Source: Rhodanobacter thiooxydans
GTDB lineage: Bacteria; Pseudomonadota; Gammaproteobacteria; Xanthomonadales; Rhodanobacteraceae
DNA: 64,000 nt
Reading direction: 5' to 3'
Assembly (NCBI RefSeq): GCF_030291135.1
Contig: NZ_CP127409.1
Span: 1,178,001 to 1,242,000, forward strand
The notes under the pieces are model-generated. The model saw only the letters and a list, made by a program, of their open reading frames with translations, was not told the DNA's origin and did not search any database. A program made the translations under genes and the position numbers. The stretch's first letter is position 1; the number at the start of each line of letters is the position of its first letter. Shown here piece by piece: positions 42,886 to 52,210 of the stretch.

Positions 42886-44373
42886 ATGCAGGGCATGAGG
42901 GGCTACCTGAACAAGTGGGCAGGCGGTTTTGTCGTCGCAATCGCGGCGCTGATGCCCGTGGCTGCGCTCAGTGCGGCCCAGGTGAAGGATGCCCGCGTCT
43001 GGGCGGGTCCCGAGTACACCCGCCTGGTGCTCGATGCCTCCGGTCCGCTGCAGTACACGATCAGCCAGAAGAATGGCCAGGTCGTGGTGGAACTGCCGGA
43101 CAGCAGCCCCAGCCGCGATTTTTCCGATCCGTCCGCGCAGGGCCTGCTTCGCGGCATGAGTCATTCGCGGCTGGGTCGCGGCATGCAGGTCACCGCCAAG
43201 GTCGACCCGGCCAGCCGTCTGAAGAGTTTCCTGCTGAAGCCGAACGACGACGGCAACTACCGGCTGGTGCTGGATTTCTACCCGGCCAGCCACGCGGCCG
43301 AGGTCGCCGGTGACGTTGCCGCCACCGAAAGCACCACAGCCGAGGTCGCGCAAGCGCCGGCAGCCAGGCCGGTGGCCGCCGCGTCCTACAGCAATCCCAC
43401 GCACAGCCGCCGGGTCGCCGCCGAGCAGGCTGCGGCGATGCTCAACGGCCAGCGCCAGGTGGTGGTGGCGATTGACGCCGGGCATGGCGGCAAGGATCAG
43501 GGCGCGCATGGCCCCGGCGGCACGCTGGAAAAGAACGTCACGCTGGCGGTGGCGCGCGAGCTCGCGGCGCAGATCAATCGTCAGCCCGGCATGAAGGCAG
43601 TGCTGACCCGCGACAGCGACTTCTTCATCCCGCTCGCGCAACGTTACCGGATCGCCCGCGAACACAATGCGGACCTGTTTGTGTCGATTCACGCGGACGC
43701 CTTCACCAGCGACGATGCCAGGGGTTCGTCGGTGTGGGTATTGTCGCCGCGCGGCAAGACCAGCGAGGCCGCGCGCTGGCTGGCCGATCGCGAGAACCGC
43801 GCCGACCTGATCGGAGGCACCTCGCTGGACGACAAGGACGACAGCCTGGCCAAGGTGCTGCTGGACCTGCAGCAGGGTTGGGCGATGCAGGCCAGCGACG
43901 TGGTCGCCGGCAACGTGCTCAAGGCGCTGGCCCAGCTGGGGCCGACCCATCGCGGCTATGTCGAGCGTGCGAACTTCGTGGTGCTGCGTTCGCCGGACGT
44001 GCCGTCGATCCTGGTCGAGACCGCCTTCATCAGCAATCCCGCCGAGGAGCGCAAGCTGCGCGATCCGGCGCACCAGAAAAAGCTCGCCGAAGCGGTCATG
44101 GGCGGCGTCAGGAATTATTTCGAATCCACACCGCCGCCGGGCACCTGGTTCGCTGCCGAGGCGGCGCGACGCAATGGCGTGCAGCTGGCTTCCAGCACCA
44201 GGCAGTCATCCGGCCAGGCGTCCGTGCGCGACGTGCACAAGGTCGGGCGTGGCGAAAGCCTGAGCAGCATCGCGAAGCAGTATGGCGTCAGCGTCGGCGC
44301 ACTGAAGAACGCGAACCAGATCAACAGCAACACGGTCCGCGCCGGCACCACGCTGACCATTCCCGCCGGCTGA
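42886..44373 (+). CDS. amiC: N-acetylmuramoyl-L-alanine amidase with AMIN and LysM domains
   Basis: Periplasmic zinc amidase that splits septal peptidoglycan. After a signal peptide (about 15-35) an AMIN targeting domain follows (about 35-135), then a linker rich in Ala. The Amidase_3 domain (about 195-410) has IDAGHGGKDQGA, the metal Glu in TLEKNVTL, SIHADAF and VETAFISNP. A C-terminal LysM domain (about 448-492, VGRGESLSSIAKQYGVS) binds glycan. The choice between ATG 42886 and 42895 is not settled. It lies between tsaE and mutL as in E. coli (amiB). Confidence 0.9.
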   Translation: MQGMRGYLNKWAGGFVVAIAALMPVAALSAAQVKDARVWAGPEYTRLVLDASGPLQYTISQKNGQVVVELPDSSPSRDFSDPSAQGLLRGMSHSRLGRGMQVTAKVDPASRLKSFLLKPNDDGNYRLVLDFYPASHAAEVAGDVAATESTTAEVAQAPAARPVAAASYSNPTHSRRVAAEQAAAMLNGQRQVVVAIDAGHGGKDQGAHGPGGTLEKNVTLAVARELAAQINRQPGMKAVLTRDSDFFIPLAQRYRIAREHNADLFVSIHADAFTSDDARGSSVWVLSPRGKTSEAARWLADRENRADLIGGTSLDDKDDSLAKVLLDLQQGWAMQASDVVAGNVLKALAQLGPTHRGYVERANFVVLRSPDVPSILVETAFISNPAEERKLRDPAHQKKLAEAVMGGVRNYFESTPPPGTWFAAEAARRNGVQLASSTRQSSGQASVRDVHKVGRGESLSSIAKQYGVSVGALKNANQINSNTVRAGTTLTIPAG

Positions 44374-44414
44374 CTTCGCGGCGGCACTTGGGCGTTCGCT
44401 GCTAAAGTTCGCGG

Positions 44415-46223
44415 ATGACCGTCATCCGCCTGCTTCCCCCCGAACTCATCAACCAGATCGCCGCCGGCGAAGTCATCGAACGGCCGTCCTCGGTGGTCAA
44501 GGAGCTGGTCGAGAACAGCCTCGACGCCGGCGCCACGCGCATCGAGGTGGAGATCGAGGCTGGCGGCGCGCGCCTGATCCGCGTGCGCGATGACGGCGGT
44601 GGCATCCATGTCGACGAGCTGCCGCTGGCGGTGGCCTCGCACGCCACCAGCAAGATCGGCAGCTTCGACGATCTGGAGCACGTCGCCAGCATGGGTTTCC
44701 GCGGCGAGGCGCTGGCCTCGGTGTCGTCGGTGGCGCGCTTCGCTCTGACCTCGCGTGCGCGCGACCAGGACGCCGCGTTCCGCATCGAGGTCGACGGCGG
44801 CAAGCTGCAGGCGGCGCGTCCGGCGCAGCACCCGCCGGGCACCAGCGTCGAGGTGCGCGACCTGTTCTACAACGTGCCGGCGCGCAAGAAGTTCATGCGC
44901 GCCGAACGCACCGAATTCGCGCACATCGACGACCTGCTGAAATCGCTGGCGCTGGCGCGCGGTTCGGTGGAATTCCGGCTCAGCCACAATGGCAAGCCGG
45001 TGCGCATCTGGAAGGCCGCGCGCGACGAGCAGGCGCAGCTGCAGCGGGTGGCCGAAGTATTAGGCGACGAGTTCCCGGCGCAGAGCCTGCGCATCGACCA
45101 CGCCGCGGCCGGGCTGCACCTGTCCGGCTGGGTCGGTTTGCCCACTGCCTCGCGGGCGCAGGCCGACGCGCAGTATTTCTACGTCAACGGACGATTGGTA
45201 CGCGACCGCATCGTCGCCCACGCGGTGCGCCAGGCGTATGCCGATGTGCTGTTCCACGGCCGCCACGCCGCGTTCGTGCTGTACCTGGAACTCGACCCGG
45301 CCGGCGTCGACGTGAACGTGCATCCGGCCAAGCACGAGGTGCGTTTCCGCGAGCAGCGACTGGTGCACGACTTCCTGTTTCGCACCCTGCACGAGGCACT
45401 GGCACAGACGCGCGCGGGACTGGGCACGCTGCCGGCGACGGAGCCGGCGCCGATGACCAGCTACACCTATGCGAGCTCCGCTCCATCCGGTGGCGCGGCG
45501 TGGCCCAGCCCGTCCAGCCAGAGCCGGCTGAGCCTGGGCACGCGCGAGGCGCCGCTGGCCGATTACGCGGCCTTGCTCGGTGCTGCGCCATCCATCGCCA
45601 GTGCGCCCGCGCCGTTGCCGGAAACGGCAGAGGGCGAGGCACCACCGCTCGGTTTCGCGATCGCCCAGCTGAAGAGCATCTTCGTGCTGGCCGAGAATGC
45701 GTACGGCCTGGTGCTGGTCGACATGCACGCGGCGCACGAGCGGATCACTTACGAGAAGCTGAAGTCCGGCCGCGTTACCAGCAACCTGCGCTCGCAGGTG
45801 CTGCTGGTGCCGCTTTCCATCGCAGTCAGCGCGAAGGAAGCCGCCGCCGCCGAGGAGCACGCCGAGGCGTTGGCCGAATGGGGCCTGGAGCTGTCGCGCA
45901 GCGGCCCGGCGACGATCGTGGTGCGGCGTATTCCCGCGCTGCTGGAAGGCGCCGACGTGGGCCAGCTCAGCCGCGACGTGTTGTCCGAACTGGCCCAGCA
46001 CGGCAGTTCGCGCCGACTGCAGGAGCTGGAGAACGAACTGCTCTCCACAATGGCCTGCCACGGTTCGGTGCGTGCGGGCCGGCGCCTGACGATCCCGGAG
46101 ATGAATGCGTTGCTGCGCGAGATGGAGGCGACCGAACGCTCCGGACAATGCAATCATGGGCGTCCGACCTGGGTCCAGCTGAGCGTGGCCGAGCTCGACA
46201 AGTTGTTCATGCGCGGCCGTTGA
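44415..46223 (+). CDS. mutL: DNA mismatch repair protein MutL
   Basis: Couples MutS mismatch recognition to strand removal. The 602-residue protein has the GHKL ATPase motifs [26 protein letters not shown] and GFRGEALAS. The C-terminal domain contains [12 protein letters not shown], a variant of the DQHA(X)2E(X)4E endonuclease motif, and QCNHGRPTW (the CPHGRP-type zinc site). It should therefore nick DNA itself, as in Pseudomonas, instead of relying on MutH. Confidence 0.96.
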   Translation: MTVIRLLPPELINQIAAGEVIERPSSVVKELVENSLDAGATRIEVEIEAGGARLIRVRDDGGGIHVDELPLAVASHATSKIGSFDDLEHVASMGFRGEALASVSSVARFALTSRARDQDAAFRIEVDGGKLQAARPAQHPPGTSVEVRDLFYNVPARKKFMRAERTEFAHIDDLLKSLALARGSVEFRLSHNGKPVRIWKAARDEQAQLQRVAEVLGDEFPAQSLRIDHAAAGLHLSGWVGLPTASRAQADAQYFYVNGRLVRDRIVAHAVRQAYADVLFHGRHAAFVLYLELDPAGVDVNVHPAKHEVRFREQRLVHDFLFRTLHEALAQTRAGLGTLPATEPAPMTSYTYASSAPSGGAAWPSPSSQSRLSLGTREAPLADYAALLGAAPSIASAPAPLPETAEGEAPPLGFAIAQLKSIFVLAENAYGLVLVDMHAAHERITYEKLKSGRVTSNLRSQVLLVPLSIAVSAKEAAAAEEHAEALAEWGLELSRSGPATIVVRRIPALLEGADVGQLSRDVLSELAQHGSSRRLQELENELLSTMACHGSVRAGRRLTIPEMNALLREMEATERSGQCNHGRPTWVQLSVAELDKLFMRGR

Positions 46224-46257
46224 CGCGCCTTCAAGAAACGTTTCGCTGGAGATAGTG

Positions 46258-47163
46258 ATGATACGTGCCAGCCTGTTTGTTGCCGCCATCCTGGGAGTCG
46301 CTACTGTGCAAGCCGCCGACGTCGATAGTTACAAGCACAGCATCGAGCAGTGGCGGGCTGGTCGGGTCGAACGGCTGACCGCGCCGGACGGCTGGCTGAG
46401 CCTGATCGGGCTGGAGTGGCTGAAGGAAGGGACAAACCGCGTCGGCAGTGCCGCCGACAACGACATCGTGCTGGGTACCGGGCCGGCGCATCTGGGTGTG
46501 GTCACGCTGGCGCGCGATGGCAGCATGCGCATCGTGCTGGACAAGGACAGCGGCGCGACGATCGACGGCAAGGCCGTGGCCGAAGCGCCGCTGCTGGACG
46601 ACGCCCACGTTGCCGGCGACGCCGCGCCCACGCGGGTAGCGTTCGGCAGCGCGAGCTTCTACGTGATCGACCGCGACGGCCGCAAGGGGCTGCGGGTCAA
46701 GGACACTGAAGCGCCCTCGCGCAAGCACTTCGCCGGCATCGATGCGTTTCCGATCGACCCGTCGTGGCGGATCGAGGCGACCTGGGTACCGGCGCAGCCG
46801 GGCGAGACGCTGGAGATGGGCACCGCGATCGGCACCATCGACAAGTACCCGGTGCCGGGCAAGCTGGAGTTCAGCCGCGACGGCAAGCACTTCGAGATCC
46901 TGCCGGTGATCGAGGTGCCTGGCGACGCGCAATACTTCATTGTGTTCGCCGACCGCACCAGCGGCAAGGAAACCTACGGGGCCGCACGTTTCCTGTACAT
47001 CGACCCGCCGAAAGACGGCAAGGTCGTGCTGGACTTCAACAAGGCGTACAACCCGCCGTGCGCGTTCACGCCGTTCGCCACCTGCCCGCTGGCGCCGCCG
47101 GAAAACCGGCTGGACCTGCGCGTCACCGCCGGCGAGAAGAACTATCGTGGCTCGCATCACTGA
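46258..47163 (+). CDS. DUF1684 protein, first of a tandem pair
   Basis: A 301-residue protein with a signal peptide (LFVAAILGVATVQA), so exported. DUF1684 features are visible: WLSLIGLEWLKEGTNRVGS near residue 45, FPIDPSWRIEA near 165, and the C-terminal YNPPCAFTPFATCPLAPPENRL. Function unknown for the family. GGAG precedes ATG 46258. The gene downstream is a paralogue whose start lies inside this gene's 3' end. Confidence 0.8.
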   Translation: MIRASLFVAAILGVATVQAADVDSYKHSIEQWRAGRVERLTAPDGWLSLIGLEWLKEGTNRVGSAADNDIVLGTGPAHLGVVTLARDGSMRIVLDKDSGATIDGKAVAEAPLLDDAHVAGDAAPTRVAFGSASFYVIDRDGRKGLRVKDTEAPSRKHFAGIDAFPIDPSWRIEATWVPAQPGETLEMGTAIGTIDKYPVPGKLEFSRDGKHFEILPVIEVPGDAQYFIVFADRTSGKETYGAARFLYIDPPKDGKVVLDFNKAYNPPCAFTPFATCPLAPPENRLDLRVTAGEKNYRGSHH

Positions 47164-48058
47164 GTGCTGTGCGGTTGTCGCGCTGGGCTTGCTGGCCGCG
47201 TTCCCGCTGCGCGCCACCACGCCGGCCGACTATGCGGCTGCGGTGACTCAGGCACGTGCCGAGCGCGTCGAGCAGCTTAAGCAGATGGACGGCTATCTGG
47301 CACTCACCGCCTCGGGCTGGCTGCAGCCAGGCGCGAACAGCGTGGGCAGCGCGGCAGACAATCGCTTCGAGATTCCCGGCGCACCCGCGCACCTGGGGAC
47401 GCTGCAGCTGACGGCGGATGGACAGGTCAGCCTGCACCTGGCGGAAACCCGCGGGATCACCATCGACGGCCAGCTCGCGGCGATCGTCAACGTATTGCGT
47501 ACGCAAGGTCCCGACGGCAAGCAGCAGCCGACCCGCGCGGGCTTCGGCAGCAGCTACCTGTACGTGATCGAGAACGGCACGCAGCGCGGCCTGCGCGCGA
47601 AGAACAATGACGCGCCGTTGCGCACGCATTTCCCCGGCTTCGACTATTTCCCGATCGACCCGTCCTGGCGGATCGAGGCGGACTGGGTACTGTTCCCCAC
47701 GCCGCACATGCTGAAGATTGCCTACGTCACCGGCACCGTGAGCGATACGCCGATCGCGGGCAAGGCGGTGTTCCGCCGGGATGGCCACACCTGGGAGCTA
47801 CTGCCGATCGACGAGGACGGCCGGCTGTTCTTCGTGTTCAGCGACCGCACGGCGGGGCGGCTGACCTACGGTGGCGCGCGCTTCCTGTACGCCGCGGCGC
47901 CGAAGGACGGCAAGGTGCTGCTGGACTTCAACCTGGCCGAAAACCCGCCGTGCGCGATCACCCCGCACGTGGTCTGCCCGCTGGCGCCGCCGGAGAATCG
48001 GCTGAAGCTGTCGGTGACCGCGGGTGAGATGAAGTTCCGCGGCCACCCTAACGACTAG
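47147..48058 (+). CDS. DUF1684 protein, second of a tandem pair
   Basis: A 303-residue exported paralogue of the preceding gene. It repeats the same landmarks (WLQPGANSVGSAADN, FPIDPSWRIEADW, NPPCAITPHVVCPLAPPENRL) but has diverged widely in the middle. The GTG start at 47147 overlaps the previous stop by 17 bases, so the pair is translationally coupled. Role unknown; the two could form a complex or act on related substrates. Confidence 0.75.
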   Translation: MARITECCAVVALGLLAAFPLRATTPADYAAAVTQARAERVEQLKQMDGYLALTASGWLQPGANSVGSAADNRFEIPGAPAHLGTLQLTADGQVSLHLAETRGITIDGQLAAIVNVLRTQGPDGKQQPTRAGFGSSYLYVIENGTQRGLRAKNNDAPLRTHFPGFDYFPIDPSWRIEADWVLFPTPHMLKIAYVTGTVSDTPIAGKAVFRRDGHTWELLPIDEDGRLFFVFSDRTAGRLTYGGARFLYAAAPKDGKVLLDFNLAENPPCAITPHVVCPLAPPENRLKLSVTAGEMKFRGHPND

Positions 48059-48071
48059 CGGGCTCCTGCGA

Positions 48072-48854
48072 TCAGCGTCCCTTGAACTCGGCCTTGCGCT
48101 TTTCCAGGAACGCCGTGGTGCCCTCGCGCATGTCCTCGGTGGAGAACGCCAGCGCGAAACCCTGCGTCTCGAACTCCAGGCCCTGGTCGATCGCGGTCTC
48201 GCCACCTTGCAGCACGGCGTCGAGGATGCCGGCGGCGGCCAGTGGCGCGGCCTCGGCAAGCTGGTCAGCCAGCGTGTTCACTGCTTCGTCCAGCGCTTCG
48301 GGCGCCACCACGCGGGTGACCAGGCCCAGCTCGTACGCACGCTGCGCGTTGATCGGCGCGCCGGTCAGGCACAGCTCCAGCGCCGCGCCGCGGCCGGCCA
48401 GGCGCAGCAGGCGCTGGGTGCCGCCGAAGCCCGGGATCAGGCCGAGATTGATTTCCGGCTGGCCGAACTTTGCCTTCTCGCTGGCCACGCGCAGGTGGCA
48501 GGCCATCGCCAGCTCCATGCCGCCGCCGAGTGCAAAACCCTGCACCCGCGCGATCACCGGCTTGCCGAGCCGCTCGATCGACGTCATCAGACGCTGGCCG
48601 GCGCGCGAGAAACCCTGTGCCTGCACCGGCGTGTAGCCGTTCATTTCGGCGATGTCGGCGCCGGCGACGAACGCCTTCTCACCGGCGCCGGTCAACACCA
48701 CCACGCGCACGGCGTCGTCCTGCGCGGCCTGCGTGAACGCGATGGTTAGTTCGTTGAGGGTGTCGCGGTTCAGCGCGTTGAGCTTGTCCGGACGATTGAC
48801 CACGATCGTGCGGACGGCGCCGCGGTTGCTAATTTCCAGGTTGCGATAGGCCAT
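48072..48854 (-). CDS. Enoyl-CoA hydratase
   Basis: A 260-residue crotonase-fold enzyme that adds water to 2-enoyl-CoA in fatty acid or amino acid breakdown. Both catalytic glutamates expected of a true hydratase are present, in LGGGMELAMACHL and GQPEINLGLIPGFGGTQRL. The oxyanion-hole segment AFVAGADIAEM is intact. The substrate range cannot be read from sequence. It is convergent with the second DUF1684 gene. Confidence 0.88.
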   Translation of the reverse strand: MAYRNLEISNRGAVRTIVVNRPDKLNALNRDTLNELTIAFTQAAQDDAVRVVVLTGAGEKAFVAGADIAEMNGYTPVQAQGFSRAGQRLMTSIERLGKPVIARVQGFALGGGMELAMACHLRVASEKAKFGQPEINLGLIPGFGGTQRLLRLAGRGAALELCLTGAPINAQRAYELGLVTRVVAPEALDEAVNTLADQLAEAAPLAAAGILDAVLQGGETAIDQGLEFETQGFALAFSTEDMREGTTAFLEKRKAEFKGR

Positions 48855-49008
48855 GAGCGGCTCCTGACAGGTGCAAGCCCGCGATGGTAGCAGCGGGAAC
48901 CTTTGTCGCCGCAGGGTTTCTCAAGCCACGAGCGCCAGCGCTGCACGAATCGCGCGAACCGCTTAGGATGATCCGTCAGGATCGACTGTCGCGATAAGGA
49001 AAGGCCCG

Positions 49009-49743
49009 GTGGAGAAAGGCATCACACATCTGCGTTGCGGTCTGCTCGGTGCAGTGCTGTTGCTGGGCGGCGTGGCGCACGCGCAGAGTGCCGTATCGAC
49101 GTCGGCACCGAAGCCCGACAAGGCCAAGCTGTCCTACGCGATCGGCTACCAGATCGGCAGCCAGTTCGCCGACGGCAAGCCTGACGTGGAGATCCCGGTG
49201 CTGGTGCGAGCGATCCAGGACGCGTACGCCAAGCGCCACCCCAGTGTGTCGATGCAGGAGATGCATCAGCAGTTGCAGCGGCTCGACCAGCAGATGCACG
49301 CCGATGCACTGGCCGAGTTCAAGCGGATCGCCACCATCAACGCGCGCAAGAGCGCCCGGTACCTGACGCAAAACCGCCAGCAGCCCGGCGTGGTGCAGTT
49401 GCCGTCGGGCATCCAGTACGCGGTGTTGAGCACGGGTAGCGGCAAGGTCAGCCCCACCGTCAGCAGCACGGTCACCGTGAACTACCGCGGCATGCTGGTG
49501 GACGGTACCGAATTCGACAGCACCTGGGCGCGTGGGGCACCGGTCAGCTTCAGCGTCGACAAGGTGATCCGCGGCTGGCAGGACGTGATCCCGCGCATGC
49601 ACGTAGGCGATCGCTGGAAGGTGGTGATCCCGCCGCAGCTGGCCTACGGCGAAACCGGCGCGTTGCCGCGGATCGGTCCGAACGAGGCGCTGGTATTCGA
49701 GATCGAACTGCTCGCGATCAAGCCCGGTTCCGGCCAGCCGTAA
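49009..49743 (+). CDS. Exported FKBP-type peptidyl-prolyl isomerase
   Basis: A 244-residue Mip/FkpA-like folding catalyst. A signal peptide (LGAVLLLGGVAHA) is followed by a helical dimerisation region (about 38-125) starting KLSYAIGYQIG and by an FKBP domain (about 140-240) with VNYRGMLVDGTEFDS, VIRGWQDVIPRM and PPQLAYGE. The start is GTG, after AAGGAAAG. It heads a rightward run with the DUF1289, Nudix and sulfurtransferase genes. Confidence 0.9.
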   Translation: MEKGITHLRCGLLGAVLLLGGVAHAQSAVSTSAPKPDKAKLSYAIGYQIGSQFADGKPDVEIPVLVRAIQDAYAKRHPSVSMQEMHQQLQRLDQQMHADALAEFKRIATINARKSARYLTQNRQQPGVVQLPSGIQYAVLSTGSGKVSPTVSSTVTVNYRGMLVDGTEFDSTWARGAPVSFSVDKVIRGWQDVIPRMHVGDRWKVVIPPQLAYGETGALPRIGPNEALVFEIELLAIKPGSGQP

Positions 49744-49770
49744 GTTGCTCCGGTGGTAGCATGGCGGGGC

Positions 49771-49962
49771 ATGTCGAACGCCGCCGATCCCGCACCCATT
49801 CCGCCCTTGACCCCTTGCATCGGCATCTGCCGCCTGGATGCGGATGGCTACTGCGTCGGTTGTCGGCGCACTGGCGAGGAAATCGGCCGCTGGCGCGGGA
49901 TGAGCGACGCCGAACGGCTGCGCGTGATGCGCGACATCCTGCCGCTGCGACCGTCGCCATGA
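49771..49962 (+). CDS. DUF1289 cysteine-rich small protein
   Basis: A 63-residue protein with four cysteines in the arrangement PCIGICRLDADGYCVGC, the DUF1289 signature, which probably binds an iron-sulfur centre or zinc. Its stop overlaps the start of the Nudix gene by 4 bases. Function unknown. Confidence 0.82.
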   Translation: MSNAADPAPIPPLTPCIGICRLDADGYCVGCRRTGEEIGRWRGMSDAERLRVMRDILPLRPSP

Positions 49963-50552
49963 TCGACACACTGGTGGCAGCGCTGCGGCCGTTGTCGACG
50001 CCGCCGACCGGGCCGGGCTGGAACCACGCGGACATGTCCCTGTTGCTCGGCAACAGCCAGCGTTTGCCGGCCGCGGTGCTGGTGGGCTTTCGCGAAGGCG
50101 TGCAGCCGCGGCTGGTGCTTACCGTGCGCAACGACAGCCTGCAGGCGCATGCTGGCCAAGTGGCGTTTCCCGGCGGGCGCAGCGACCCGGGCGACGGCGA
50201 CGCGGTGGCCACCGCGCTGCGCGAGAGCGAGGAGGAGATCGGCCTGGACCGCACGCTGGTGACGCCGCTCGGCTACCTCGACCGCTTCGAGACGATCAGC
50301 GGCTACTGCATTACCCCGGTGGTGGCGCAGATCGCCGCCGCGGCCCGGCTGTACCCGGCGCCGGACGAGGTGGCCGAAGTGTTCGAAGTGCCGCTGGCGT
50401 TCCTGCTGGAGCCGGCCAACCTGCGCCGCTATACGATGGAATTCCGCGGCCAGCAGCGGCCGATGGTGGAATTCGTCCACGGTGGCCATCGCATCTGGGG
50501 CGCCACCGCCGCGATGCTGTACAACCTGCTGCAGAGGATGGGACGCACATGA
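49959..50552 (+). CDS. Nudix CoA pyrophosphatase-like hydrolase
   Basis: A 197-residue Nudix hydrolase. The CoA-hydrolase signature LVLTVRNDSLQAHAGQVAFPGG merges into the Nudix box with RESEEEIGL. The first Glu of the consensus box is replaced by Asp. It probably cleaves CoA or acyl-CoA to phosphopantetheine and 3',5'-ADP. It overlaps DUF1289 upstream and the sulfurtransferase downstream by 4 bases each, a tight translational unit. Confidence 0.87.
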   Translation: MIDTLVAALRPLSTPPTGPGWNHADMSLLLGNSQRLPAAVLVGFREGVQPRLVLTVRNDSLQAHAGQVAFPGGRSDPGDGDAVATALRESEEEIGLDRTLVTPLGYLDRFETISGYCITPVVAQIAAAARLYPAPDEVAEVFEVPLAFLLEPANLRRYTMEFRGQQRPMVEFVHGGHRIWGATAAMLYNLLQRMGRT

Positions 50553-51397
50553 CGCTGAAGACCACCCTGATCGACGTTGCCGCGCTGGCCGCGTTGCCGG
50601 CCAGCGACGTGCTGATCGTCGACTGCCGCGTCGACCTGGCCGATCGCGCGCAGGGCGAACGCCAGTATCTGGCTGGGCATATCCCCGGTGCCGTGTTCGC
50701 CGACCTGGCACGCGACCTGTCCGACATGTCGCGCGTGCCCGAGGGGCTCGGCCGGCATCCGCTGCCGCTGGCGACGGCGTTCGGCGCCGTGCTCGGCCGC
50801 TGGGGCTGGAGGCCGGGCCTGCAGGTGGTGAGCTACGACGCCGGGCCGGGTGCGCTGGCAGCCGCCCGCCTGTGGTGGCTGCTGCGATTGGCCGGCGTAC
50901 GGGACGTGGCGGTACTCGACGGCGGCATCGCCGCATGGCAGGCGGCCGGGCAGCCGCTGGAAACGGCGGTCCCTCCGCGCGCGCCGACCGAAGTGACGCT
51001 GGCCTGGGATGCGCGGCAGGTGATCGTCGACCATGCCGCCCTGCATGCCGTGCCGGCGCCGCTGCTGCTCGATGCCCGCGCCGCCGCACGCTACCGCGGT
51101 GACGTCGAGCCGCTGGACCGTGCCGCCGGCCACGTGCCCGGCGCACGCAACCGGCCGTACGTCGACAACCTGCTCGCCGACGGCCATTTCAAGCCGCCGG
51201 CGCAGCTTCGCGAGGAATTCGCCGCGGTGCTGGGCGAGGCCACGCCCGACCAGGTCGTGCACATGTGCGGCTCTGGCGTCACCGCCTGCTACAACCTGCT
51301 GGCGATGGAACACGCCGGCCTGCATGGCTCGCGCCTGTACGCGCCGTCGTGGAGCGGCTGGGTCAGCGACCCGTCGCGGCCGGTGGCAACCGGCTGA
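50549..51397 (+). CDS. sseA: Two-domain rhodanese-type sulfurtransferase
   Basis: A 282-residue thiosulfate or mercaptopyruvate sulfurtransferase with tandem rhodanese domains. The second carries the catalytic Cys in HMCGSGVTACYN (CGSGVTA loop, as in mercaptopyruvate sulfurtransferases). The first domain is catalytically inactive, as is usual. It ends just before a REP-like palindrome. Cytoplasmic, no signal peptide. Confidence 0.9.
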   Translation: MTLKTTLIDVAALAALPASDVLIVDCRVDLADRAQGERQYLAGHIPGAVFADLARDLSDMSRVPEGLGRHPLPLATAFGAVLGRWGWRPGLQVVSYDAGPGALAAARLWWLLRLAGVRDVAVLDGGIAAWQAAGQPLETAVPPRAPTEVTLAWDARQVIVDHAALHAVPAPLLLDARAAARYRGDVEPLDRAAGHVPGARNRPYVDNLLADGHFKPPAQLREEFAAVLGEATPDQVVHMCGSGVTACYNLLAMEHAGLHGSRLYAPSWSGWVSDPSRPVATG

Positions 51398-51399
51398 CG

Positions 51400-51428
51400 T
51401 GCAGGAGCGCACCCTGTGCGCTCCTGCA
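51400..51428. repeat. REP-like palindrome between convergent genes
   Basis: The arms TGCAGGAGCGCA and TGCGCTCCTGCA (loop CCCTG) form a perfect 12-bp hairpin. The AGGAGCGCACCCTGTGCGC core resembles dispersed REP palindromes of pseudomonads and xanthomonads (from memory). It may also act as a bidirectional terminator, though no strong T run follows. Confidence 0.55.
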
Positions 51429-51434
51429 GCACGT

Positions 51435-52193
51435 TCATTTCTTCTCTTTGAGCCGCGCGACCAGTTGCTGCAGCACCGCCTGCGTCTGCGGGTGGAAGAA
51501 CGCCTCGACGAAATCGTCCAGCGGCAGCGCGTCCATGTCGGCGTAGGCGGCGGCGAGGTCGGCGCGGGCCAGTGCGCGGGTGGTCAGCATGGCGTGCGAG
51601 GGCAGCGCCAGCAGATTTTCCAGCCAGCGGATCGCGCGGGTCGCGACCTGGTCGACACCGGTGAGTTCGTCGACGAAACCGCAGGCCAGCGCCTCGGCGG
51701 ACTCGATCATCGCGCCGGCGACCAACAGGCGTTCGGCGCGGTAGGTACCGACCACGCGGCGCAGCGCCAGCTGGATCGCCTCGGGCACGATCAGTCCGAC
51801 CTGCACTTCGTTGAGGCCGATCCGGTACGGGCCTTCGGCCATCACCCGGTAGTCGCAGAACAGCGCCAGCACCGCGCCGCCAGCCGGGCTGTGGCCGGTG
51901 ATCGCCGCGACCAGCGGGATCGGCGCGCGGGCCAGGCTGCCGCACAGCGCGAAGAACTCGCGCCAGTACTCGCGCACGCCGGCACGGTCGCGCTGCAGCA
52001 GGGCAGGCACGTCGACGCCGGCAGAGAACAGCCCCTGCGCGCCGGACAGCACGATGCCGCGCACGCCGCCCTGCACGGCGTCGTCGATGGCGGCGTGCAA
52101 CGCGTGCAGCAGTTCCAGGTTCAGCGCGTTGACCGGCGGCCGGGCGAGCTGGATCTCGCGGATGCCGTGGTCGTGGTTGGCGAGGTTGAGCAT
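51435..52193 (-). CDS. Delta3-delta2-enoyl-CoA isomerase-like protein
   Basis: A 252-residue crotonase-fold protein. The active-site region reads GHSPAGGAVLALFCDYRVMA and IGLNEVQVGLIVPE, which resembles the mitochondrial isomerase ECI1 (PAGGCLVALTCDYR, IGLNETQLGI) more than hydratases, because the first hydratase Glu is absent. It would shift double bonds so unsaturated fatty acids enter beta-oxidation. The substrate is inferred. The start lies 17 bases from the DUF4139 stop. Confidence 0.72.
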   Translation of the reverse strand: MLNLANHDHGIREIQLARPPVNALNLELLHALHAAIDDAVQGGVRGIVLSGAQGLFSAGVDVPALLQRDRAGVREYWREFFALCGSLARAPIPLVAAITGHSPAGGAVLALFCDYRVMAEGPYRIGLNEVQVGLIVPEAIQLALRRVVGTYRAERLLVAGAMIESAEALACGFVDELTGVDQVATRAIRWLENLLALPSHAMLTTRALARADLAAAYADMDALPLDDFVEAFFHPQTQAVLQQLVARLKEKK

Positions 52194-52210
52194 GGAAAAC
52201 TCCGGTCGGG

